Origin: CAYRTD01 sp964426915
Lineage (GTDB): Bacteria > Bacteroidota > Bacteroidia > Bacteroidales > GCA-2748055
NCBI GenBank assembly: GCA_964426915.1
Contig: CAYRTD010000095.1
Coordinates: forward strand, 1 to 16,218
Direction of reading: 5' to 3'
Length of the DNA: 16,218 nucleotides
Shown in pieces: positions 1 through 7,846 of the stretch. Under the pieces are notes generated by a model that saw nothing but the letters and a program-made list of their open reading frames with translations, did not search any database and was not told the origin of the DNA. Numbering within the stretch: the first letter of the stretch is position 1; every line of letters starts with the position of its first letter. The translations under genes and the position numbers were made by a program.

Positions 1-14
1 ACGCGGTTGCGCGC

Positions 15-46
15 CCCCGTAAAAGAACGGGGCAGGCCCGCCTGCC
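15..46. repeat. Two adjacent GC-rich hairpins
   Basis: CCCCGT at 15-20 pairs with ACGGGG at 27-32 around a six-base loop. Overlapping it, GGCAGG at 31-36 pairs with CCTGCC at 41-46 around a four-base loop, and a related GGCGGGCAGG follows at 66-75. They sit 200 bases downstream of the minus-strand GroES-like gene and next to dispersed repeat copy A. They may be part of that repeat or an intergenic structured element. No T-tract supports a terminator. Confidence 0.45.
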
Positions 47-75
47 TTCCCACTGGCCATCCTTAGGCGGGCAGG

Positions 76-164
76 CTTGATCTCGAACATTAGCTTCGCT
101 GAGCTCACCGCCAATTGGCGGATTCGGTTATGATCAAAACACCCGACTTTATGGACAGACTCTA
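76..164. repeat. Dispersed ~89-bp repeat, copy A
   Basis: This stretch aligns with 5591-5678 at about 79 of 89 positions with a single one-base gap (hand alignment). It begins CTTGATC and ends GACAGACTCTA in both copies. Its centre contains the perfect palindrome CCGCCAATTGGCGG at 108-121, which is degraded in copy B. No convincing protein is encoded. Both copies lie about 70-85 bases downstream of the stop codon of a minus-strand gene, in the same orientation, so the element is probably a genome-wide intergenic repeat; a transcript 3'-end role is possible but unproven. Confidence 0.75.
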
Positions 165-180
165 CTTACACTCTCACCAA

Positions 181-196
181 TACCGATTAATCGGTA
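181..196. repeat. Perfect 16-bp palindrome
   Basis: TACCGATTAATCGGTA is a perfect inverted repeat in the 3' flank of the GroES-like gene, 52 bases after its stop. It consists of one ACCGATT heptamer joined to its own reverse complement. The same heptamer, in other phases, makes up the tandem array at 8662-8927. It could be a protein-binding site or part of a terminator-like structure; nothing in the sequence decides. Confidence 0.4.
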
Positions 197-247
197 TGAC
201 TTACCAGATAATGCAAAAACATTATCGACTAACTCCTCCCCAATTAT

Positions 248-628
248 TTATTCAAATAAACCCTCATCTCTGATCAAAAGCAGTATTGAAGATTGTGGAA
301 CAATAATAAATTTTTCCTTATTGAATTCGATCTCCCAGCCACTTTTCTGCAGATATACAGCCATATCTCCTTCCTTTGGCTGCAAGGGGACATACATTAC
401 TTCATCTTTGGATTTCCATGGTTCCTCTGTTTCACTTGTAGCGGGTATTGGATAACCCGGACCCACTTTCACAACGTACCCGCTATGGATCTTTTCGTTT
501 TCAGTAACCCCCGGGGGAAGATATAGGCCTGATTTTGTTTTTTGCTGATCACTCTTTGGCTTTATCATCACCCTGTCTCCAACAACAATAAATTTTTTAA
601 TATCCTTTTCATCAATATTCAGCATCAT
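248..628 (-). CDS. GroES-like (Cpn10 family) co-chaperonin, divergent
   Basis: A 126-residue protein resembling the 10-kDa chaperonin family, which caps the GroEL folding chamber in the cytoplasm. Visible family features are VGDRVMIKP near residues 16-24, a mobile-loop-like segment KTKSGLYLPPG (about 30-40), and GYVVKVGPG at about 50-58. It is longer than the usual ~95 residues, with extra sequence around residues 60-85 (PATSETEEPW and following) and an acidic C-terminal tail. No groEL gene is adjacent, so it is probably a stand-alone paralogue and not the housekeeping groES. The start could be either of two consecutive ATGs. It diverges from the EamA gene with ~106 bases between them. Family call is fairly firm; whether it works with GroEL is inference. 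Confidence 0.8.
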   Translation of the reverse strand: MMLNIDEKDIKKFIVVGDRVMIKPKSDQQKTKSGLYLPPGVTENEKIHSGYVVKVGPGYPIPATSETEEPWKSKDEVMYVPLQPKEGDMAVYLQKSGWEIEFNKEKFIIVPQSSILLLIRDEGLFE

Positions 629-693
629 AACTTATCTGTTTACACCAACATGCTCAAAAATATTGCCATTCCTGCTTTTGTTAGTTTTTGTGT

Positions 694-701
694 TAAATTT
701 G
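694..701 (+). promoter_or_regulatory. Candidate Bacteroidota -7 promoter element for the EamA-lipA-lipB operon
   Basis: TAAATTTG matches the Bacteroidota -7 consensus TAnnTTTG exactly and lies 33 bases before the EamA start codon. A TTTG is present at 677-680, but its spacing of 13 bases is shorter than expected for the -33 element, so only the -7 half is supported. Confidence 0.35.
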
Positions 702-734
702 CGCAAAACTACACGAAAATACTGAAAAAATATC

Positions 735-1592
735 ATGATTTGGGCATATCTCGCACTAAGTGGCAGAATTTTAATGCTAGGCTATGAACGAATTGTAGTA
801 AAACAATTGGGAACTAATTCAGACAGTGTTGGGGCAGCATTTTTGTTTTTCAGTATAGCAACAGTATTTCTTGTACCTGTGTTGTTTTTTATTGAGCTGC
901 CCTCCGACTGGCATTTTATGTGGTGGGTATTTCTTGCGGCCGTAATTTACAGCAATACCTTTGTATTATATGTCCGGTCTCTTAGCCTTGGGGAAGCCTC
1001 TCTGGTAGGACCATTATATAACTTCAATATCTTTTTTCTTCTTATACTCACTGCGATTTTCCTGGATGAAAATATAAACTGGCTGAAAATCACAGGGATT
1101 ATCCTGCTCTTTTATGGTACCTCATATCTGAATAAGCAGAAAAATCCGGTTAAATCTCTAAAAGCCCTTTTTACTGATAAAGCCTGTCAGCTTATGATCC
1201 TTTGCTCATTCCTGATGGCATTCGGAAGGACAATTGACGGCTATGCTGTTCAACGGGTCTCGCCTGTCTTTTATTCATTTGCATTGTATTTCACGATTTC
1301 CGTTTTCCTGCTTTTTTATATACTCTTAAAAAAACGATGGAGCTTTACCCTGGAGCTACTAAAGACTAAGCCCGTGGCGTCATCAGTAGCGGCCTTTATA
1401 AATGCCTATTCCTATTTGCTGCTGGTCATTGCCTTTACAAAAATTGATGTTAGTGTTGCTGAGCCAGCTTCCATGTTAAGCATGATCGTCACAGTAATAC
1501 TCGCCCATTTCATTTTCGGGGAAAAAGTTCGTGACCGAATTGTTGGAGTGATCATAATGATCATTGGTGCCTGGCTTCTTAGTTCAGGATAA
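735..1592 (+). CDS. EamA/DMT-superfamily inner-membrane transporter
   Basis: A 285-residue, very hydrophobic protein with about ten predicted membrane segments arranged as two repeats of five, the layout of the drug/metabolite transporter (EamA) superfamily. Each half carries a typical end motif: LGEASLVGPLYNFNIFFLLI in the first half and VSVAEPASMLSMIVTVILA in the second, the latter followed by FGEKV and a glycine-rich final helix. Substrate cannot be told from sequence; members export or import small metabolites. The stop codon is only 25 bases before the start of lipA, so it is probably co-transcribed with lipA-lipB. That linkage does not prove a role in lipoate metabolism. Confidence 0.88.
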   Translation: MIWAYLALSGRILMLGYERIVVKQLGTNSDSVGAAFLFFSIATVFLVPVLFFIELPSDWHFMWWVFLAAVIYSNTFVLYVRSLSLGEASLVGPLYNFNIFFLLILTAIFLDENINWLKITGIILLFYGTSYLNKQKNPVKSLKALFTDKACQLMILCSFLMAFGRTIDGYAVQRVSPVFYSFALYFTISVFLLFYILLKKRWSFTLELLKTKPVASSVAAFINAYSYLLLVIAFTKIDVSVAEPASMLSMIVTVILAHFIFGEKVRDRIVGVIIMIIGAWLLSSG

Positions 1593-1617
1593 ATCCCTAA
1601 CTTTACAAAAAAAAGAA

Positions 1618-2490
1618 ATGGAGTCCGGAAATAAACAGAGAAAATCCCGCCTCCCTCACTGGATGAAGATCCGGCACTCCGGGGGGGAATCTTATCTTAA
1701 GATAAAGCGGCTTACAGAGCAAAATAAACTCAATACCATATGCATAAGCGGGAAATGTCCGAATCGCAGTGAGTGCTGGAATGCGGGCCATGCGACATTT
1801 ATGATTCTTGGAGATATATGTACCCGCTCGTGCAAATTTTGTGGTACTCTTACAGGACGCCCTATGCCTCCTGATCCTGAAGAGCCATTAAGGCTTGCCG
1901 AATCCATTAAAATACTAAATCTGAAGCATTGTATCATTACATCCGTTGACCGTGATGATTTACCTGATTCAGGAGCTTCATTCTGGGCAGAAACTATCAG
2001 AAAAGTAGAAGAGTTGAATAAAGATCTTACCATAGAATCCCTGATTCCTGACTTTGACGGATGTCCGGAATACCTTGATATGATCATTGATGCAGATCCC
2101 GGGATCATTTCCCATAATCTCGAAACGGTAAGACGGCTTACTCCCCTGATTCGTTCGGGAGCAAAATATGAAAGGAGTTTAAAGGTATTGAAATACCTGT
2201 CATCTAAAGGAATTCTTACTAAATCAGGCATTATGCTTGGACTTGGTGAATCTCATTCAGAGATCCTTAGCACCATGGATGACCTTCGTGATGCAGGATG
2301 CAGAATAATGACCCTTGGTCAGTATCTCCGGCCCGGATCAGACAATTTAGAGGTTCAAGAGTTCATTCATCCGGACAGGTTCAAAGAATACCAGGAAACC
2401 GGTTTAAAAAAGGGTTTTGAATTTGTTGAGAGTGGACCCCTTGTCAGGACTTCCTATAAAGCTGACAAACATATTTCATTAAAAAAATAA
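1618..2490 (+). CDS. lipA: Lipoyl synthase
   Basis: Radical-SAM enzyme that inserts two sulfur atoms into the octanoyl chain on lipoyl domains of 2-oxoacid dehydrogenases and the glycine cleavage system. With the start at 1618 the protein has 290 residues. The auxiliary cluster motif C-X4-C-X5-C is seen at Cys42, Cys47 and Cys53, and the radical-SAM motif C-X3-C-X2-C at Cys68, Cys72 and Cys75. GLGE occurs near residue 208. The C-terminal cluster-ligand motif, usually RSSY, reads RTSY at 277-280; the second serine is kept. Frame remains open upstream to 1564 inside the EamA gene, but the MESGN start places the protein at normal family length. lipB begins four bases after its stop, so the two steps of endogenous lipoate synthesis are encoded together. 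Confidence 0.96.
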   Translation: MESGNKQRKSRLPHWMKIRHSGGESYLKIKRLTEQNKLNTICISGKCPNRSECWNAGHATFMILGDICTRSCKFCGTLTGRPMPPDPEEPLRLAESIKILNLKHCIITSVDRDDLPDSGASFWAETIRKVEELNKDLTIESLIPDFDGCPEYLDMIIDADPGIISHNLETVRRLTPLIRSGAKYERSLKVLKYLSSKGILTKSGIMLGLGESHSEILSTMDDLRDAGCRIMTLGQYLRPGSDNLEVQEFIHPDRFKEYQETGLKKGFEFVESGPLVRTSYKADKHISLKK

Positions 2491-2494
2491 TGCC

Positions 2495-3190
2495 GTGAGC
2501 CTAAAAATAATATTTGAAGACCTTGGGTATAAAGATTACAAAGAGACATGGGATTACCAGGAATCGGTTTTTAAGGAGATCATTAATTATAAATGCAATC
2601 CCGGAATTTCTGAAAATTCATCCCCCTGCCCTTCCAACAGGTTGATATTTGTGGAACATCCGCATGTTTTCACTCTGGGTAAGAGCGGATCGGAAAATAA
2701 CCTACTGATCGATCAAATACAACTTCAGGCCAGGGAGGCAACATTCTATAAAACAAACAGAGGGGGTGATATTACCTATCACGGACCCGGACAGCTTGTA
2801 GGATATCCAATAATTAATCTGGAGGATGCCGGTCTTGGTCTTAAAGAATACATCTATAAACTCGAAGAATCGGTTATCCGTGCCATTTCATTTTACGGGC
2901 TGAAGGGTGAAAGATTACAGGGTGCTACTGGTGTGTGGCTCGACACGGATAATCCCGGAAGGGCAAGAAAGATCTGCGCCATTGGGGTCAGAGCCAGCCG
3001 GCACGTCACAATGCATGGATTTGCCCTGAACATAAATACCGATTTGAAATACTTCAACTTTATCAATCCCTGTGGATTTACCGATAAAAAAGTTACATCC
3101 GTAAAAAATGAGCTTGGACGAAAAGTTGAGTTCAGAGAAGCCTCATCGCTAATGAAAAAAAGTTTTGAAGAAATATTTCACACTGAATAA
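2495..3190 (+). CDS. lipB: Lipoyl(octanoyl) transferase
   Basis: Transfers the octanoyl group from acyl carrier protein to lipoyl domains, making the substrate of LipA. Length 231 residues is normal. Conserved blocks are visible: EHPHVFTLGK (about 54-63), RGGDITYHGPGQLVGYPIINL (residues 89-109), the lysine of ARKICAIGV (Lys159) and the catalytic cysteine in NPCGFTDKKVTS (Cys193), which form the family's Cys/Lys dyad. The reading frame has no nearby ATG: it opens with GTG at 2495, four bases after the lipA stop. An out-of-frame ATG overlaps the lipA stop but ends after two codons. Residues 31-49 (NYKCNPGISENSSPCPS) form a loop between the N-terminal helix and the first core strand that looks slightly longer than in enterobacterial LipB. 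Confidence 0.95.
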   Translation: MSLKIIFEDLGYKDYKETWDYQESVFKEIINYKCNPGISENSSPCPSNRLIFVEHPHVFTLGKSGSENNLLIDQIQLQAREATFYKTNRGGDITYHGPGQLVGYPIINLEDAGLGLKEYIYKLEESVIRAISFYGLKGERLQGATGVWLDTDNPGRARKICAIGVRASRHVTMHGFALNINTDLKYFNFINPCGFTDKKVTSVKNELGRKVEFREASSLMKKSFEEIFHTE

Positions 3191-3217
3191 CAGAATCTTA
3201 CATAGAACTCATTTCTT

Positions 3218-3249
3218 TAACGGGGAGAAAGGATAATCGTTATTTTTTT
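3218..3249 (+). terminator. Weak candidate terminator after lipB
   Basis: TAACG at 3218-3222 pairs with CGTTA at 3238-3242 across a 15-base interval and is followed by seven T at 3243-3249. The stem is short and the loop long, so this is only a weak intrinsic-terminator candidate, placed sensibly 28 bases after the lipB stop. Confidence 0.25.
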
Positions 3250-3339
3250 ACATAATCTTAACCATTATAATATCTTTATGTAAACTTTCTGTTGTACATT
3301 TATACTTTCATCTGTTTTATTAAGTATCCGGTCTTTCCA

Positions 3340-5529
3340 ATGAACACTATCATTCGTATTTATATTTCTGTATTTTTTCTGCTTGGCATCACATTTACAC
3401 TGCATTCCCAAAGCAAAAAGCGAGTATCTGAAAATGACCGTCCCAAAATCGGACTAATCCTCAGTGGAGGCGGTGCAAAGGGTCTTGCGCATATAGGAGC
3501 ATTGAAAGTCCTTGAGGAAGCTGGCATAAGACCCGATTTTATAGGAGGCACCAGCATGGGCAGTATTGTCGGAGGGCTGTATGCTATTGGCTATAGTGCC
3601 GATTCACTAGAAAAAATTGCAAGGTCGACAGATTGGTTGAGAATTATCAGCGATCAGGTTTCGAGAACTGATCTGACCATTGAGGAAAAAGAAGATGAAG
3701 ACCGCTTCTTTGTTTCTTTTCCCATAAAGGAAAATAGAATTAAGATCCCATCAGGACTTGTTGATGGTCAGAACATTGAAAATTATCTTAACAAGCTTTG
3801 TGCACCCGTTTATAATGTCAGGGATTTCAATAATTTTGACATTCCCTTTTTATGCATCGCCACTGATATTGAGACCGGGGAAGAAGTGATATTCAGGGAA
3901 GGATATCTTCCTGAGGTGCTTAGAGCCAGCATGTCCATTCCCAGTATTTTCAATCCCATAGAGATTGATGATAAGCTACTTGTTGACGGGGGGCTTGTCA
4001 ATAATTTTCCAGTGGCCCGGGTAAGGGATATGGGAGCAGATATTCTGATCGGTGTGGATGTAGGATTCAGGTATTATAAAAAACAGGAACTAACTTCCAT
4101 TTTTAAGATCCTAGAACAATCTGTTTTCTTCTATGGTGAAGCCTTGAATGGATATAACAAAAGTTTGTGTGATATCCTGATTGAACCTGATCTTTTTGAT
4201 TATAATGCATCCAGTTTTGGAGCTGCAGATACAATAATGTCATTAGGAGAAACGACTACGCGCAAATTTTTACCTATGTTAAAAGCACTGGCAGATTCAG
4301 TTTATAAAATTCCTCCTGTCATTGAAAGCCGTACACCTCCTCACCTTGATTCCCTGATATTAACGGAAATACGGGTTAAAGGTCTTGATGAGGTCTCCGG
4401 AAAGCTACTTACCGGTAAATTACAACTTGAGCCTTTACAAAAAGTAACTCCTGATGATATTGGCCGGGCAGTGGAAAGATTATATTCCAGTCTGTATTTT
4501 GATAAAATAGGCTACAGCATAGAAGAAATGGATTTCGGCATCCGGTTGAATATTAATGTCGATGAAGCGGAGGGAGGAGATTTCAGGGTTGGGCTGCACT
4601 ACGACACCAATTACCGGTCGGCAATATTGATTAACACAACCTTCAGAAATATTCTTCTTGATGGATCCAAACTCTCTGCCAGCCTTTCACTCGGCGAAAA
4701 TCCCTATTTCCAGGCTTCTTTCTTTAAAAATAATGGATGGAAACCCGGCTTTGGCCTGGATTTCAACACCAGCCGCCTGGATGCATTTGTTTATCAAAAT
4801 GGAAGGAGAATTTCTTCTCTGGCTTATGCTGAAACCAGTACCAGGCTTTATATTCAATCGGTATTTTCCAATTCCTATGCAGTTGGAGGGGGAATTGAAT
4901 ACGAAGGCATCAGGATAACCCCCAGGATAGATCCCATTCTGGGATTTGAAAAAGCACAGACCAACTATTTCAACTATTACGGATACGTGGATTTCGACTC
5001 TTACAACAGTGCCTACTACCCAAATTCGGGGATGAAGATGAATCTTCTGGGAAAACTCATCACCCATGAAGATTTCAATCCTTCAGTTTTTTTTGTTGCC
5101 CGTTATTCACAGGCCTATAGGCTTAGCAATAAATTTACTTTTATCAATCACATATACGGTGGCGCAGTAGACGGGGATACCATTCCCTACCAGTATAATT
5201 TTTATACAGGAGGTGTAAACCCCATTCCCAGGAACGGACTACTACCCTTTATAGGTTTGAATTATATGGAAATGATGAGCAAAAATGCCCTGATTATTGG
5301 GGGGGATTTGCAATATGAGATCTTTCCCGATATATATATTATTCTAAAGGCCAATATCGGAAATTTAAGAAATGACTTTGAAGAACTCATAAGTACGGAT
5401 AAGTTATACGGAGGGTACGGAATTACTCTTGGATATGACAGCTGGATAGGGCCAATAGAAGTGAGTGCGCTTAAATCAGTAAGAAAAAACAGGCTCACTG
5501 GATTTTTGAATATCGGATTCTGGTTCTGA
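3340..5529 (+). CDS. Patatin-like phospholipase with POTRA and Omp85-type outer-membrane barrel (PlpD/FplA-like)
   Basis: A 729-residue protein starting with a signal peptide (MNTIIRIYISVFFLLGI, cleavage likely after LHSQ). The patatin domain shows the oxyanion motif SGGGAKG (42-48), the nucleophile motif GTSMG with Ser72, and the catalytic DGG with Asp216. A POTRA-like segment follows at about 350-420, then a beta-barrel of the bacterial surface antigen type that ends in FLNIGFWF, a terminal phenylalanine typical of BamA-inserted barrels. This architecture is that of type Vd secretion proteins, where the barrel anchors or exports a lipase. Expected activity is phospholipid or lysophospholipid hydrolysis at the cell surface or periplasm. 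The frame is open upstream to a TTG at 3292, but the ATG at 3340 directly precedes the signal peptide. It converges with the minus-strand small gene at 5748. Confidence 0.93.
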   Translation: MNTIIRIYISVFFLLGITFTLHSQSKKRVSENDRPKIGLILSGGGAKGLAHIGALKVLEEAGIRPDFIGGTSMGSIVGGLYAIGYSADSLEKIARSTDWLRIISDQVSRTDLTIEEKEDEDRFFVSFPIKENRIKIPSGLVDGQNIENYLNKLCAPVYNVRDFNNFDIPFLCIATDIETGEEVIFREGYLPEVLRASMSIPSIFNPIEIDDKLLVDGGLVNNFPVARVRDMGADILIGVDVGFRYYKKQELTSIFKILEQSVFFYGEALNGYNKSLCDILIEPDLFDYNASSFGAADTIMSLGETTTRKFLPMLKALADSVYKIPPVIESRTPPHLDSLILTEIRVKGLDEVSGKLLTGKLQLEPLQKVTPDDIGRAVERLYSSLYFDKIGYSIEEMDFGIRLNINVDEAEGGDFRVGLHYDTNYRSAILINTTFRNILLDGSKLSASLSLGENPYFQASFFKNNGWKPGFGLDFNTSRLDAFVYQNGRRISSLAYAETSTRLYIQSVFSNSYAVGGGIEYEGIRITPRIDPILGFEKAQTNYFNYYGYVDFDSYNSAYYPNSGMKMNLLGKLITHEDFNPSVFFVARYSQAYRLSNKFTFINHIYGGAVDGDTIPYQYNFYTGGVNPIPRNGLLPFIGLNYMEMMSKNALIIGGDLQYEIFPDIYIILKANIGNLRNDFEELISTDKLYGGYGITLGYDSWIGPIEVSALKSVRKNRLTGFLNIGFWF

Positions 5530-5590
5530 CGGGACAATTAATATACTGCGGTTTAAAAATTATCCCGCATCCATAAAAGAACGAAGCGGG

Positions 5591-5678
5591 CTTGATCCCG
5601 AACAATAGATTCGCTGAGCTCACCGCCACCTGGAGGTTCGGTTATGATCCAGACACCCGACTTTATTGACAGACTCTA
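5591..5678. repeat. Dispersed ~89-bp repeat, copy B (intergenic 5530-5747)
   Basis: Second copy of the element at 76-164. The extended similarity includes TAAAAGAACG just upstream in both copies; copy A has extra GC-rich hairpin sequence inserted between that block and the core. Copy B sits between convergent genes: the patatin gene ends at 5529 and the minus-strand gene ends at 5748. The rest of the interval has a possible hairpin just after the patatin gene (GGGACAATT near 5532 against AATTATCCC near 5558-5566, one mismatch) with no T-run. I see no gene here. Confidence 0.75.
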
Positions 5679-5747
5679 TATTAGTGTTGAATTTGTCTGA
5701 TAAACAATTCATTTTATACATGATGACAGCCTTCTGAAGCTTTCAGG

Positions 5748-6002
5748 TTAATAATTTTCCATCTTCCTAACCTTCTGGTTTTTAGTAGTGGCATCCACCA
5801 TTCTTGCCCAATGGATGATCTTGCCTGTTTTGAGAGATTCGTATGCTAGTCCTTCATCTGTATTTATGATCCTGCATTTCCCCAAATCATAACGGAAACA
5901 CTCTACCGTATCGCCCTCTTTCAAAGGCATTCCATCAATATCTGCAAAGTTGAGTTCCGGCTTTTTTGATCCGTTCTTTTTAAAGAGTTTGAACATCTTC
6001 AT
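5748..6002 (-). CDS. Small hypothetical protein, last gene of the LiaF-like/kinase/regulator operon
   Basis: An 84-residue protein with no recognised family. The N-terminus is strongly basic (MKMFKLFKKNGSKKPE), there is no signal peptide or membrane segment, and the middle (GMPLKEGDTVECFRYDLGKCRIINTDEGLAYESLKTGKIIHW) reads like a small beta-barrel of the SH3/KOW kind: alternating hydrophobic strands with glycine and aspartate turns. It starts 26 bases after the response-regulator stop on the same strand, so it is likely co-transcribed, but the order could be incidental. The start could also be the Met at residue 3. Function unknown. Confidence 0.7.
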   Translation of the reverse strand: MKMFKLFKKNGSKKPELNFADIDGMPLKEGDTVECFRYDLGKCRIINTDEGLAYESLKTGKIIHWARMVDATTKNQKVRKMENY

Positions 6003-6028
6003 TTTTCTTTAAAATTACACCAAATTTC

Positions 6029-6772
6029 TCAAAGATCAAGGACGGATTTTAACTTTGTAAAGCCTGACTTACTCACCGGGAGGCTGGTTTCATCCTTCAA
6101 AACGACTACGAAACTGCTCTTCTCATAGGGTTCGATCTTACCAATACGGTCTGTACGGACTATATATGATCGATGGATCCTGATAAATTCATGTGGATCG
6201 AGATGATTCTCAAAGTATTTCATGGTTTTTTGTTTGAGGAATTTTTCCTTTTCCGTATAGAGCATAACATAGTCATCCTGTGCTTCTATATAACTAATTT
6301 GATTTACAGGTATTATCCTTATCTCCTTCCTCAGTTTCACCACTACCCTGTGGATATAATCTTCACTTTCACTCAGATGCTCCCTGAGTTTTTCCTTTTC
6401 AGGTCTTTCCAAACCTTCACGAATACGGGATATCGCTTTTCCAACAGCAGTATTGAACCGTTCATGAGCAAAAGGTTTCAGAAGGTAATCCACCGCATTC
6501 TGCTCAAAAGCCTGGATGGCATACTGATCATATGCTGTAGTGAAAATGATTGCCGGTTTTTCATCCAGGATCTCCAGCATTTCGAAGCCTGTAAGTTTGG
6601 GCATCTGTACATCCAGGAAAACCAGATCAGGGTTTTTATCCTGTATAGCTTTTAATCCGGAAAAGCCGTCTTCACATTGAGCCACTACCTCAATTTCTTC
6701 AAATTCCTTCAGGTAATCGGCTATGATCTCCCTGGCCATTTCTTCATCGTCAATTATTATTACTTTTATCAT
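6029..6772 (-). CDS. LytTR-family response regulator (LytR/AlgR type)
   Basis: A 247-residue cytoplasmic transcription regulator. Residues 1-120 form a receiver domain: acidic pocket Asp8-Asp9, phospho-acceptor Asp54 in LVFLDVQMPKLTG, and the conserved Lys99 in LLKPF. Residues ~140-245 form a LytTR DNA-binding domain with the family's EAQDDYVMLY and FIRIHRSYIV motifs. It follows the histidine kinase gene by 12 bases on the same strand and is surely its partner. LytTR regulators bind pairs of ~9-bp direct repeats upstream of targets; I could not pick out such a site with confidence in the 8549-9169 region. Likely autoregulation of this operon is inference. Confidence 0.95.
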   Translation of the reverse strand: MIKVIIIDDEEMAREIIADYLKEFEEIEVVAQCEDGFSGLKAIQDKNPDLVFLDVQMPKLTGFEMLEILDEKPAIIFTTAYDQYAIQAFEQNAVDYLLKPFAHERFNTAVGKAISRIREGLERPEKEKLREHLSESEDYIHRVVVKLRKEIRIIPVNQISYIEAQDDYVMLYTEKEKFLKQKTMKYFENHLDPHEFIRIHRSYIVRTDRIGKIEPYEKSSFVVVLKDETSLPVSKSGFTKLKSVLDL

Positions 6773-6784
6773 AATTCATTTGAT

Positions 6785-7843
6785 TTATGCGATTGATTCT
6801 CCAGGCAGACTCATTTCCACTTTAAACCGTCCGTTTTCATTTCTGTAATTTAACAGATCAGTCCTGCTATACGTCAGGCGAAGCCGGGAATCTATATTCT
6901 TCAATCCTATCCCCGCCCCTTTCCTGGGTACGCTTTCAGGATCGTAATTATTTTCGATAGTAATATGGAGCTTATTCCTTTTCAGCTCAGCTTTAATTTC
7001 AATAAGAATAGGTTCGGTACTTTCGTAAACACCATGTTTAATAGCGTTTTCAAGTAAAGGCTGAAGGATCATGTTAGGTATAGGGAAATTTTCACTTTCA
7101 GGAGGGATTTCCTTCTGATAAACAAGTTTATCTCCAAAGCGTATTTTCTCAATTTCAAGGTAACGTTCCATATTCTCCATTTCTTCTTTAAAAGAAATAG
7201 TCGACTCATGACCAAACCGCAATGAATATCTCATGTAATCAGACAATTTGATGATCATTTCCCTTGCTTTTCCCGGTTCCTTCTTTGTTAAGAGGCTGAG
7301 GGAATTGAGTGCGTTAAAAAGAAAATGCGGATTTATCTGGGCTTTGAGCATATTGATCTCTGCTTCACGTACCAGGGTTTTCAGGTTTGCTTCATCCGAT
7401 ATTTTTTCTTTAAGATTCATACTATAAACAATAAGAGAATAAACAAGGACCAGTATTGTGTATAGAAAAAAATCTGTAACAATCCTCGCAGGGACAGAAC
7501 CTTGAAGAAATTCAAGATAAACCTCATTTGCTCTGAAAATATTATCCAGTAAAAAATATGAAATACCTGTCCAGGCAAAAACTGTAAAAACACCCGAAAT
7601 CAGTATGGCCATTAAGGGATTAAAGAGATTTTTGGCACTGAGGGGATTAAAACGTACGGGAAACCAGATTATAATTCCGATCAAAGCGTGAAGAATATAA
7701 CTGATAAGGCTATCTATAACTGCCGGAATAACTTCAATATCAAATATAAATATGAAAATGCTCATCTGGATGGCAGCTATTACCATCCAGATGACCAGGT
7801 ATGCAATGAAATAGACCCGTTTTCCTGTTATCGGATTTAGCAT
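6785..7843 (-). CDS. LytS-type membrane histidine kinase (His_kinase PF06580 family)
   Basis: A 352-residue sensor kinase. Residues 1-145 contain about four membrane segments with short loops and no obvious extracellular sensor domain, suggesting signal detection in the membrane or through a partner. The phospho-acceptor His173 lies in INPHFLFNALNSL, the defining motif of this family. The ATPase domain shows the N box LLENAIKHG (Asn266) and the G box KGAGIGLKNI (about 308-317). The start codon is three bases after the stop of the LiaF-like gene, which implies translational coupling. In LiaFSR systems LiaF inhibits its kinase; by analogy the upstream membrane protein may modulate this kinase, although the kinase family differs from LiaS. 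Confidence 0.95.
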   Translation of the reverse strand: MLNPITGKRVYFIAYLVIWMVIAAIQMSIFIFIFDIEVIPAVIDSLISYILHALIGIIIWFPVRFNPLSAKNLFNPLMAILISGVFTVFAWTGISYFLLDNIFRANEVYLEFLQGSVPARIVTDFFLYTILVLVYSLIVYSMNLKEKISDEANLKTLVREAEINMLKAQINPHFLFNALNSLSLLTKKEPGKAREMIIKLSDYMRYSLRFGHESTISFKEEMENMERYLEIEKIRFGDKLVYQKEIPPESENFPIPNMILQPLLENAIKHGVYESTEPILIEIKAELKRNKLHITIENNYDPESVPRKGAGIGLKNIDSRLRLTYSRTDLLNYRNENGRFKVEMSLPGESIA

Positions 7844-7846
7844 TGA

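Noticed and set aside
1564..1617. ATG upstream of lipA inside the EamA gene
   Set aside because: It would add 18 residues unlike LipA N-termini; the ATG at 1618 gives normal length and a short intergenic gap.
3292..3339. TTG start giving the patatin protein 16 more residues
   Set aside because: The ATG at 3340 directly precedes a normal signal peptide; the extension would bury it.
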